Assembly (NCBI RefSeq): GCF_000682775.1
Contig: NZ_AWFI01000012.1
Coordinates: 62,001 to 126,000, forward strand
Length of the DNA: 64,000 nucleotides
Origin: Hyphomonas sp. L-53-1-40
GTDB lineage: Bacteria; Pseudomonadota; Alphaproteobacteria; Caulobacterales; Hyphomonadaceae
Direction of reading: 5' to 3'
Shown here: positions 57,331 to 64,000 of the stretch, piece by piece
How positions within the stretch are numbered: the stretch's first letter is position 1
How the letters are laid out: each line of letters starts with the position of its first letter
Program-made: the position numbers and the translations under genes
Notes under the pieces: generated by a model
The model's input: only the letters and a program-made list of their open reading frames with translations
What the model was told of the DNA's origin: nothing
Databases searched by the model: none

Positions 57331-57567
57331 TCAGAGCGGGACCGGTCCGAAGAAAACGCCGCCGTCTGGCGCTTCATAGCCATTCGAGCAGCGCAATGTG
57401 CCATCAGAACCGCGATCATCCAGAACGATAAAGGTCTTTAGGCGGGTCTCACCGAATTGGCGCGCTTGCGATACGGTCTCACCGCCATCGCTGCGCACTG
57501 TTGTCGCCGATGCCATGCTTCCCGAGATCATTACGGCGACACCGGTAGACAGGATTTCCTTGAGCAT
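57331..57567 (-). CDS. Hypothetical small exported protein
   Basis: A 78-residue protein with a weak signal peptide (about residues 1-21, cleavage after ASA) and a mature part of about 57 residues with a single cysteine. AAGG precedes the ATG. It is 78 bases upstream of the small gene at 57253 on the same strand and could be in one transcript. Function unknown. Confidence 0.55.
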   Translation of the reverse strand: MLKEILSTGVAVMISGSMASATTVRSDGGETVSQARQFGETRLKTFIVLDDRGSDGTLRCSNGYEAPDGGVFFGPVPL

Positions 57568-57654
57568 GTCTCGGCCTTCTGGGGGTTACCCGAAATTTAC
57601 CAACGATAGGGAGCGAGCGCCGCCTATATTCGTCCGGCCCGAAAACTTCAAGAG

Positions 57655-58416
57655 TTAAAGCGGGGTCAACGTATGCCCTCCATCCACAACCAGTGTAGAT
57701 CCCGTCATATAGCCGCCCTGCTCCGACGCCAAAAGCAGGAGCGGACCAGACAATTCCTCATAATTTCCGAACCGACGCATCGGGACCCGCTTCGCCATTC
57801 TCTGGCCCGCTTCCGAATCGAGAAACTCATCATTGATCGCAGTCTTGAAATAACCAGGCGCAATCGCGTTCACCCGAATTCCATGTCGAGATGCCTCAAG
57901 TGCCATTGTGCGAGTCAGATGATTCACCGCAGCTTTTGACGCTGAATAGGCCGAGATCATGTTTGACGGCCTGAGCGCGGTGATTGATGCGATATTTATG
58001 ATCGAGCCGCCAGAGCCCGCATCGATCATGGCCTTGGTTGCGTGTTTGGCGACTCGCCACACACCGGTGAGATTGGTCTCAATAACAGTGTCCCAATCCT
58101 TTTCAGGCATTTCCCAGAACCATCCCTCACGCGACATTCCGGAATTGTTGACGAGAACATCGCACGGACGACCGAGCGCTTCGCGAATCTCTGCAAACGC
58201 CCCCGTAACACTGTCGTCCGAAGTCACGTCCATCTGTACAGGCAACGCCTTTCCGCCGCGCTTTTCGATGCTTTCTGCAACTTCTTCCAATCGGTCCAGC
58301 CGGCGCGCCGCAAGCACGACATAGGCCCCTGCATCGGCCAGAACATGGGCAAAATGCTGGCCCAAACCGCTTGATGCTCCGGTGATCAATGCCGTCTTAT
58401 TAGTTAAACTGAACAA
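57655..58416 (-). CDS. Short-chain dehydrogenase/reductase (SDR)
   Basis: A 253-residue Rossmann enzyme with the classical TGASSGLG cofactor motif, NNSG, a catalytic Ser in NIASITALR, and YSASK with the catalytic Tyr-Lys, ending in VVDGGHTLTPL. Substrate unknown; NAD(P) choice not clear. Start: the ATG at 58422 has GGAGGG only one base upstream, while TTG at 58416 has the same site at 7 bases and gives the family-typical MFSLTNKTALITG. TTG is preferred. It is divergent from pntA by 65 bases. Confidence 0.9.
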   Translation of the reverse strand: MFSLTNKTALITGASSGLGQHFAHVLADAGAYVVLAARRLDRLEEVAESIEKRGGKALPVQMDVTSDDSVTGAFAEIREALGRPCDVLVNNSGMSREGWFWEMPEKDWDTVIETNLTGVWRVAKHATKAMIDAGSGGSIINIASITALRPSNMISAYSASKAAVNHLTRTMALEASRHGIRVNAIAPGYFKTAINDEFLDSEAGQRMAKRVPMRRFGNYEELSGPLLLLASEQGGYMTGSTLVVDGGHTLTPL

Positions 58417-58481
58417 TCTCATGCCCTCCAAACAGAAAATTCGTGTTGCACGCCGCAATATTTTTCCTCTATCCCAGCCAT

Positions 58482-59603
58482 ATGAAAATATCTGTTCTGA
58501 GGGAGCGACGAGCTGGTGAGACCCGTGTGGCGGCTACACCAGAAACCGTCAAGAAGTTGGTGGCCTCCGGCCACTCGGTAACAATTGAGTCCGGAGCGGG
58601 CACTGTCGCAGGGTTCCCTGACGACAGCTTTTCTGAGGCGGGGGCTACCCTCGCACCAGACGCGGCCGCGGCAACCAAGGGGGCCGACATTGTCTTCAAG
58701 GTGCGCGCACCGGAAGACGGCGAAGTTAGCTCCCTGCCCGACGGCGTCGCGCTAATCGCGTTGATGGACCCCAGCAATCTGGACGCAAGCCCGCTTAACG
58801 GAAAGAAAATCGCGTCCCTGTCCATGGAATTCACCCCCCGCATCACGCGCGCACAAAGCATGGACGCCCTGTCGTCCCAATCAAACCTTTCCGGCTATCG
58901 CTCAGTCATTGAAGGTGCGCAGATCTACGGCCGCGCCATGCCGATGATGATGACCGCTGCCGGCACGATTGCCCCGGCCAAGGTCTTTATCATGGGGGTT
59001 GGGGTCGCAGGCCTGCAGGCCATTGCCACGGCGCGCCGCCTCGGCGCCGTCGTCACCGCAACCGATGTGCGCCCCGCGGCGAAGGAACAGGTTGCCTCGC
59101 TCGGCGCGAAATTCATCGCGGTCGAGGATGAAGAATTCAAGGCGGCTGAAACTGCCGGCGGTTATGCCAAGCAGATGTCGCCGGAATACCAGGCCAAGCA
59201 GGCAGAACTCACGGCCAGCCACATCACCAAGCAGGACATCGTCATCACGACCGCCCTGATTCCCGGCCGCGCCGCGCCGGTCCTTGTCACCGAGGACATG
59301 GTGAAGACCATGAAGCCAGGTTCGGTCATCGTCGACATGGCGGTCAGCCAGGGCGGCAACTGCCCGCTCTCCAAACCTGATGAGATCGTGGATGTGAACG
59401 GCGTGAAAGTGGCCGGGTTTTCGAACCTGCCCGCGCGCCTTCCTGCCGACGCCTCATCGCTGTTCGCCAAGAACCTCCTCGCCTTCCTGCCGCTGGTCAC
59501 AGCCGAGGATGGCAGCCTCAATCTCGACACCGATGACGAAATCGTCACCGCCATGCTGCTCACGCGCAATGGCGAGACGGTGAACGAAAGGATCCAATCA
59601 TGA
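58482..59603 (+). CDS. pntAA: NAD(P) transhydrogenase subunit alpha part 1 (NAD(H)-binding)
   Basis: A 373-residue soluble domain [41 protein letters not shown] (dinucleotide fold) and [16 protein letters not shown] are its marks. Transhydrogenase uses the proton gradient to move hydride from NADH to NADP+. The ATG at 58482 was chosen over the earlier in-frame one at 58443. The three-gene form overlaps pntAB by four bases (ATGA). Confidence 0.95.
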   Translation: MKISVLRERRAGETRVAATPETVKKLVASGHSVTIESGAGTVAGFPDDSFSEAGATLAPDAAAATKGADIVFKVRAPEDGEVSSLPDGVALIALMDPSNLDASPLNGKKIASLSMEFTPRITRAQSMDALSSQSNLSGYRSVIEGAQIYGRAMPMMMTAAGTIAPAKVFIMGVGVAGLQAIATARRLGAVVTATDVRPAAKEQVASLGAKFIAVEDEEFKAAETAGGYAKQMSPEYQAKQAELTASHITKQDIVITTALIPGRAAPVLVTEDMVKTMKPGSVIVDMAVSQGGNCPLSKPDEIVDVNGVKVAGFSNLPARLPADASSLFAKNLLAFLPLVTAEDGSLNLDTDDEIVTAMLLTRNGETVNERIQS

Positions 59604-59965
59604 AGCGCGCACTCTTGACGCTTTCCACGGCCAGCTTCGCGCTGCCCGCCTTCGCAGATGCTGGCGGCGTCGATTCGACCGTCTTCCTCGCCGCTATCTT
59701 CGCGCTGGCCTGTTTTGTTGGCTACTATGTCGTTTGGTCGGTAACCCCGGCCCTGCACACGCCTTTGATGGCCGTGACGAACGCCATTTCGTCCGTCATC
59801 ATCGTCGGCGCGCTCGTGGCGGCGGCCACGGTCGGCCTCACCTCCGACAATTGGGTGTCCAAGATCCTCGGCACGATCGCCGTGATCCTTGCCAGCGTGA
59901 ACATCTTTGGCGGTTTCCTCGTCACCCAGCGCATGCTGGCCATGTACAAAAAGAAGGGGGACTAA
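59600..59965 (+). CDS. pntAB: NAD(P) transhydrogenase subunit alpha part 2 (membrane)
   Basis: A 121-residue membrane subunit with about four helices after a short N-terminal segment. [20 protein letters not shown] and [18 protein letters not shown] are the conserved parts of domain II alpha, with the proton-channel residues. It overlaps pntAA and precedes pntB by 3 bases. Confidence 0.95.
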   Translation: MKRALLTLSTASFALPAFADAGGVDSTVFLAAIFALACFVGYYVVWSVTPALHTPLMAVTNAISSVIIVGALVAAATVGLTSDNWVSKILGTIAVILASVNIFGGFLVTQRMLAMYKKKGD

Positions 59966-59968
59966 GAC

Positions 59969-61387
59969 ATGGACTCCTTCCACTCCACCTGGGCGCCGAT
60001 GCTTTATCTCGTCGCCGGTATTCTCTTCATCCTCGCCCTGCGCGGTCTCTCCAGCCCGGCGACCAGCCGCGCAGGCAACCGCAATGGCATGATCGGCATG
60101 GCCATCGCTGTCGGCACGACGCTGGCGCTGGTCTGGTCACAGCTTGACCTGCAGACTTGGGGCCTGATCCTCGGCGGCGTCGCCATCGGCGGCACGATCG
60201 GCGCGATCATCGCTCGCAAGATCCCGATGACCGACATGCCGCAGCTCGTCGCCGCCTTCCACAGCCTTGTAGGCCTCGCTGCGGTGCTCGTGGCGGCCGC
60301 CGCGCTCTACTCTCCGGTCAGTTTCGGCATTACCGGCATCGCAGGCATCAAGGCAGCGTCGCTGATCGAACTCGGCCTCGGCTCCGCTATCGGTGCGCTG
60401 ACCTTTACCGGCTCGCTGATCGCGTTCGCCAAGCTCAATGGCAACATGTCCGGCTCGCCGATCATGTTGCCGGCCCGCCACCTGCTGAACATCGCGCTGG
60501 CTGTCGGCATCATCATTCTGATGGTCATCCTGATCCAGTCTGACGGTTCGGCTCAATGGGCCTTCTGGGGCGTCACAGTGCTTGCCCTGATCCTCGGCAT
60601 CACGCTGATCATACCGATCGGCGGCGCGGATATGCCAGTCGTGGTCTCAATGCTGAACTCCTATTCGGGCTGGGCCGCAGCGGCGCTCGGTTTCACGCTC
60701 GGCAATTTCGCGCTCATCATTACCGGCGCGCTGGTGGGGTCGTCCGGGGCGATCCTGTCCTACATCATGTGCAAGGGCATGAACCGCAGCTTCATCTCGG
60801 TCATCCTTGGCGGCTTTGGCGGCGATGATGCCGCCGCAGGCGGCGCAGGCGCAGATGCCGATCGTCCGTTCAAGCGCGGCTCGGCCGAAGATGCAGCCTT
60901 CATCATGAAGAATGCTTCTAAGGTTATCATCGTACCCGGTTACGGCATGGCGGTCGCTCAGGCCCAGCACGCGCTGAAAGAGATGTGCGACAAGCTAAAA
61001 GAAGAAGGCGTCGAAGTGAAATACGCCATCCACCCCGTTGCGGGCCGGATGCCGGGTCACATGAACGTCCTGCTCGCCGAAGCGCAGGTGCCTTATGACG
61101 AAGTCTTCGAACTCGAAGACATCAACTCGGATTTCCGCAATTCCGAAGTTGCCTTCGTGATCGGTGCCAACGACGTCACCAACCCGGCCGCCAAGACGGA
61201 CAAGACCAGCCCGATCTATGGCATGCCAGTCCTCGACGTCGAGAATGCCGGGACGGTCCTGTTCATCAAACGCTCGATGGGTTCCGGCTATGCCGGTATC
61301 CAGAACGAACTCTTCTTCCGCGACAACACGATGATGCTGCTCGCAGACGCAAAGAAGATGGTCGAGGATATCGTGAAGAACCTCTAG
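59969..61387 (+). CDS. pntB: NAD(P) transhydrogenase subunit beta
   Basis: A 472-residue protein with about nine membrane helices in the N-terminal half and the NADP(H)-binding domain III behind them (VIIVPGYGMAVAQAQHAL, AIHPVAGRMPGHMNVLLAEA, VIGANDVTNPAA). It completes the proton-translocating transhydrogenase. Its TAG stop shares bases with the TAG of the convergent folK (CTAG at 61384-61387). Confidence 0.96.
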   Translation: MDSFHSTWAPMLYLVAGILFILALRGLSSPATSRAGNRNGMIGMAIAVGTTLALVWSQLDLQTWGLILGGVAIGGTIGAIIARKIPMTDMPQLVAAFHSLVGLAAVLVAAAALYSPVSFGITGIAGIKAASLIELGLGSAIGALTFTGSLIAFAKLNGNMSGSPIMLPARHLLNIALAVGIIILMVILIQSDGSAQWAFWGVTVLALILGITLIIPIGGADMPVVVSMLNSYSGWAAAALGFTLGNFALIITGALVGSSGAILSYIMCKGMNRSFISVILGGFGGDDAAAGGAGADADRPFKRGSAEDAAFIMKNASKVIIVPGYGMAVAQAQHALKEMCDKLKEEGVEVKYAIHPVAGRMPGHMNVLLAEAQVPYDEVFELEDINSDFRNSEVAFVIGANDVTNPAAKTDKTSPIYGMPVLDVENAGTVLFIKRSMGSGYAGIQNELFFRDNTMMLLADAKKMVEDIVKNL

Positions 61388-61908
61388 GCGCTTCGGAGCG
61401 ACGCAAACCGACGCGTTGCCGCCCCATCCAATACACAAATCTGATCGGCCGCCTTCTTTTTGAGGGCGGCCGATTTACTTGTTACAGTGCCATCTTCCAG
61501 AGCCCAGTCCGACGCAATCTCCGCCAGCGGCTCCAGCACGAACCGGCGCTCCGCCATGCGCGGATGCGGGATGGCCAGCGTCTCGGTATCCATCTCCACG
61601 CCTGCCATCAGCAGAACGTCCACATCCATCTCGCGCGGTCCCCAGCGCAAGCGTTCCTGTCGCCCCAGTTCGGCCTCCACGGCCTTGCAGGCATGCAGTA
61701 ATTGCAGCGGCCCAAGATCGGTCTCGATCAGCAGGCAGAGGTTCAGGAAATCCGGCTGGTCCGCCACTCCCCAGGGCGCGCTTGCATAGAGGCCGGAGAT
61801 CGCGGTCACCTCAATGCCCGGCATTTGCTCCAGCCGGTCCGCCGCGTGCGCCAGCGCCGCCTCGCGGTCACCCAGATTGGTGCCGAGGCCGAGCGCAGCC
61901 TCAGCCAT
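61384..61908 (-). CDS. folK: 2-amino-4-hydroxy-6-hydroxymethyldihydropteridine pyrophosphokinase
   Basis: A 174-residue HPPK with LGLGTNLGDREAAL, RWGPREMDVDVLLM (catalytic aspartates) and PHPRMAERRFVLEPLAEI. It activates hydroxymethyldihydropterin with pyrophosphate from ATP before FolP acts. The frame is open from 61938; the ATG at 61908 overlaps the folB stop by eight bases and gives the usual N-terminus. The last stop base block overlaps the pntB stop from the other strand. Confidence 0.93.
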   Translation of the reverse strand: MAEAALGLGTNLGDREAALAHAADRLEQMPGIEVTAISGLYASAPWGVADQPDFLNLCLLIETDLGPLQLLHACKAVEAELGRQERLRWGPREMDVDVLLMAGVEMDTETLAIPHPRMAERRFVLEPLAEIASDWALEDGTVTSKSAALKKKAADQICVLDGAATRRFASLRSA

Positions 61909-62266
61909 TACGGGTTCGTGTGATCGAGACGCCGACATGGTCCACCAGATGCCGAATTGGCGCCGACGGCTTGCGCACCGTGACGGTGACTTCTTCGACG
62001 ATGTCCCACTTGGTCAGGATCGCATCGGCGATGCGTTCGGCAAAGGTTTCGATCAGATTGAATACGGTCTTCCCAGACAGGTCTTCGGCAAGGTCACAGA
62101 CCTCCCCATAATGGACCGTCTCTTCCATCTGGTCGGTTGACGTCGCCGGCTGGCCGAGGCGGCAGTCGATGTCGATGAAGAATTTCTGTCCGAGGGATTT
62201 CTCCGCCTTGTGGACCCCATGGAACCCATGAAGGCAAAGGTTTGAGACAAAGATGCGGTCGGTCAA
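61901..62266 (-). CDS. folB: Dihydroneopterin aldolase
   Basis: A 121-residue FolB. FVSNLCLHGFHGVHKAEKSLG opens the fold, and the catalytic residues are followed by the typical DQMEETVHYGEVCDLAE and LIETFAERIADAIL. It converts dihydroneopterin to the hydroxymethyl pterin. The start codon is TTG at 62266, with TTGA overlap of the folP stop, so it is translated by coupling to folP. Confidence 0.9.
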   Translation of the reverse strand: MTDRIFVSNLCLHGFHGVHKAEKSLGQKFFIDIDCRLGQPATSTDQMEETVHYGEVCDLAEDLSGKTVFNLIETFAERIADAILTKWDIVEEVTVTVRKPSAPIRHLVDHVGVSITRTRNG

Positions 62267-63099
62267 ATGGCGCTCCCAATGGCTTGAAACATGTCGAGCG
62301 CCTCGCGGTGCGCGGCGACATCATGGACACGAAGAATCGTTGCGCCCCGGTAGACGCTGTCGAGGCCGGCGGCAAGCGTCCCGACAAGACGATCCTCCAC
62401 GGGCTTGCCCGTCATGCGTCCGATAAAGGACTTCCGGGAGACTCCGACCAGGACCGGACATTGGGTATCGACGAGCACATCCAGGTGCGCGAGCACGCCG
62501 AAATTCTGATCATACGTCTTGGAAAAGCCGACGCCCGGATCGAGCAGGATGTGTGCGCGGGGAATACCAGCACGATCGGCCACGTCGAAGGCGCGCCCGA
62601 AGAACGCTGTCATGTCCTCGCGGATGTCTATGTCGCCATCCGTTTTGCCGCGATTGTACGTGATGCAGACAAGGCTTTCAGTCTCGGCCACGGCGCCGGC
62701 CATGCCCTCATCCTTGGTCATGCCCCAGACATCATTCACAAGCACCGCGCCCGCCTCGGCAGCGCGCCGGGCGATCTCGGCCTTGTAGGTGTCGATGGAG
62801 AGCGGCAAGGCGTCCGGTCCGGCAAGGCGTGTAATGGGCTCACGCACGCGGGCCCATTCGTCTTCGAGGCTCACCGGATCACCTCCGGGCCGTGTCGACT
62901 CACCGCCAATGTCGAGAATGTCTGCGCCGTCCTCGGCCATTTGCCGGGCATGCGCTTGCGCAGCGGACAGGGTGTCATGCGCGCCGCCATCGGAAAAAGA
63001 GTCAGGGGTCACATTCAAGATGCCCATGATCAGCGGCGTTCGGGCCGCGAGCCGCTTCAGCAGGTGGTCTCGAACCGCGATCCGCGCAAGCCTATCCAT
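62263..63099 (-). CDS. folP: Dihydropteroate synthase
   Basis: A 278-residue TIM-barrel enzyme that joins hydroxymethyldihydropterin pyrophosphate and p-aminobenzoate. Its signatures are LIMGILNVTPDSFSDGG, the STRPGGDPVS sulfonamide-sensitive loop, DVLVNDVWG-like and GVSRKSFIGRMTG. The ATG at 63099 has AAAGGA about 8 bases upstream. It heads a folP-folB-folK operon with overlapping genes. Confidence 0.95.
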   Translation of the reverse strand: MDRLARIAVRDHLLKRLAARTPLIMGILNVTPDSFSDGGAHDTLSAAQAHARQMAEDGADILDIGGESTRPGGDPVSLEDEWARVREPITRLAGPDALPLSIDTYKAEIARRAAEAGAVLVNDVWGMTKDEGMAGAVAETESLVCITYNRGKTDGDIDIREDMTAFFGRAFDVADRAGIPRAHILLDPGVGFSKTYDQNFGVLAHLDVLVDTQCPVLVGVSRKSFIGRMTGKPVEDRLVGTLAAGLDSVYRGATILRVHDVAAHREALDMFQAIGSAI

Positions 63100-63125
63100 A
63101 TACGCATCCTTTCCGGTTGGCAGCG

Positions 63126-63212
63126 TTACCGTCTCAACAGGTCAGGAACAACGGTTCCGCTGCCACTATCCTCTGCCAATGCGCGACTTTCTCCAGCATT
63201 TTCAATGCTCAT
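63126..63212 (-). CDS. Possible 28-residue leader ORF before folP
   Basis: ATG at 63212 to TAA at 63126 gives a 28-residue peptide in the folP leader, ending 26 bases before the folP ATG. No strong ribosome site is present and no homologue is known. It could be a leader peptide or chance. Apart from this small frame, no gene is seen between the folP start and the terminator at 63396. Confidence 0.15.
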   Translation of the reverse strand: MSIENAGESRALAEDSGSGTVVPDLLRR

Positions 63213-63395
63213 ATCCGCTCAAATCCAACCGGGTTGAATACGGTGTAGAGTGATGTCTGTCGGCGGCCTACGGCATGGCTGCTGGCTTGACGGTCCGGAG
63301 CGTGAGAGAGGGGAATCAGCGTCCCTTCTTCCTGCTCCCGGCGGATGGAAGCGGCTTCGCGTGCACTCGGGGCTACTATTGTTTACTCCATCCAT

Positions 63396-63440
63396 AAAAA
63401 AGGCCCCAGCGTCCGGAGTTTTGCTCCATCCGCCAGGACC
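63396..63440 (-). terminator. Rho-independent terminator after the hypothetical gene
   Basis: On the minus strand, GGTCCTGGCG pairs fully (with wobbles) with CGCTGGGGCC, with an inner GGAG-CAAAA-CTCC, then six Ts (63401-63396). It lies 50 bases after the stop of the gene at 63491-63892. Confidence 0.75.
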
Positions 63441-63451
63441 TGATCGCAACA

Positions 63452-63484
63452 CCGGATGGGGTTTGCCCCAGTCCGGCTCTTTTT
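63452..63484 (+). terminator. Plus-strand hairpin plus T run without an obvious upstream gene
   Basis: CCGGA-T-GGGG and CCCC-AG-TCCGG (63453-63475) form a stem with a small bulge, followed by CTCTTTTT. It would end plus-strand transcription, but no plus-strand gene lies before it back to 63213. Confidence 0.5.
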
Positions 63485-63490
63485 GCTGTT

Positions 63491-63892
63491 TTACTGTTTG
63501 GTCTCCACCCCCGGGTCGTTTTGGGAATAGGCGTCTTCGAGTTCGTGAGTGTCTGGAGACTGTTTCAATGCGCCCGCCTTTGTGTCTTCGGCACCAGTAT
63601 CGGCATTGAGCGTCTCGGGGGCATTGGGATGACGCCCATCGCGCGGCATCAGGACGGGGTTCTTGCCCTCATCCAGACGCTGAGCACGTTCTGCGGCGGT
63701 GCCTGGGGCCTCAGGTCGGTCCTTCTGACCGTCATCCCGCAAGAATCCGTGCTCGCCGTCCTGCGGCTGGTCGTCCGTGCTGCGGTAGCCAGCCTGATTC
63801 GTATCCTCGCGGCCGGGGGTCTCGCCATCACCTCGCTGCTTGCTGAGGTCGTTCTGGCGCTGGGTATCGAGATCTGTTTCTTGCTTGTTCAT
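63491..63892 (-). CDS. Hypothetical disordered hydrophilic protein
   Basis: A 133-residue protein rich in Asp, Glu, Gln, Arg, Asn and Pro, with no hydrophobic stretch longer than four residues and no cysteine, so it is probably unstructured. AAGGAG sits 7 bases before the ATG at 63892, a strong ribosome site. No family is recognised. It ends in the terminator at 63396-63440, so it is a single-gene transcript. The plus-strand frame over it is a shadow. Confidence 0.7.
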   Translation of the reverse strand: MNKQETDLDTQRQNDLSKQRGDGETPGREDTNQAGYRSTDDQPQDGEHGFLRDDGQKDRPEAPGTAAERAQRLDEGKNPVLMPRDGRHPNAPETLNADTGAEDTKAGALKQSPDTHELEDAYSQNDPGVETKQ

Positions 63893-64000
63893 GATGAGTC
63901 TCCTTTCGGAAAACCAACGGGCGACAAGCGCGAGATGTTCCGAGGAGACGTGGCCGGCGGGGTTAAATCGGGGTAATCGGAGAAGACGCAGATGTCTCAG

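Noticed and set aside
63521..63976. 151-codon plus frame at the right end
   Set aside because: Mirror of the hydrophilic minus-strand gene, which has the strong ribosome site and terminator.

Overview
The window is chromosomal DNA of an alphaproteobacterium. The best guess is the Caulobacterales/Rhodobacterales border, in or near Hyphomonadaceae. The reasons are a divK-pleD pair beside rpmG, an HdaA-type replication regulator next to a DUF2066 gene and purM-purN, split three-gene proton-translocating transhydrogenase genes, a GatCAB amidotransferase, a K+-independent-type H+-pyrophosphatase, and GANTC plus CtrA-like sites upstream of divK. The assignment rests on gene content and gene order recalled from the families; no search was run. 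I saw no rRNA, tRNA, CRISPR array, phage or insertion sequence.

Layout: 1-3.1 kb holds hdaA (cut by the left edge), a DUF2066 gene and the divergent purM-purN; purN is broken by a small frameshifting deletion. 3.2-7.5 kb has two unknown proteins, a REP-like palindrome, ndk with its terminator, a PhnA-type zinc ribbon gene, holC and pepA. 7.6-9.9 kb encodes the LPS exporter permeases LptF and LptG. 9.9-16.7 kb holds topA, an M23 peptidase gene, rnr, a NUDIX gene and rpmG. 16.8-21.2 kb has an MFS gene and the cell-cycle signalling operon divK-pleD, divergent from a DinB polymerase gene with an N-terminal zinc ribbon. 21.2-24.1 kb is a plus-strand set: RidA, phosphodiesterase, FemAB-like and HIT. 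24.1-29.8 kb contains gatB, gatA and gatC on the minus strand with small membrane, lipoprotein, SET and DCC genes between them. 29.9-35.3 kb is ruvX, a carrier, pyrB, a catalytically dead pyrC homologue, plsY and dprA. 35.5-41 kb is lptD, surA, pdxA and rsmA. 41-47.7 kb on the minus strand is katG, hppA, thiL and accA. 47.8-54.8 kb is a Tad/Cpa pilus-type secretion operon (cpaB, cpaC, a tiny lipoprotein gene, cpaE, cpaF, tadB, tadC). 54.9-58.4 kb has a threonine/serine dehydratase, galU, two small unknown genes and an SDR. 58.5-61.4 kb is the pnt operon, and 61.4-63.1 kb is folP-folB-folK on the other strand. The right end holds two terminators and a gene for a disordered hydrophilic protein.

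How it fits together: envelope biogenesis dominates (LptF, LptG, LptD, SurA, PlsY, AccA, GalU, Tad apparatus, M23 peptidase). It is mixed with nucleotide and cofactor synthesis (PurM/N, PyrB/C', FolPBK, ThiL, PdxA), redox and energy genes (Pnt, HppA, KatG) and genome maintenance (HdaA, HolC, TopA, DinB, DprA, RuvX). The most notable observations are the purN lesion, the HdaA P-loop without its lysine, the swapped junctions lptG|topA and dprA|lptD, the pseudo-dihydroorotase, the stripped-down Tad locus and the divK control region. I found no clear new defence or mobile system.
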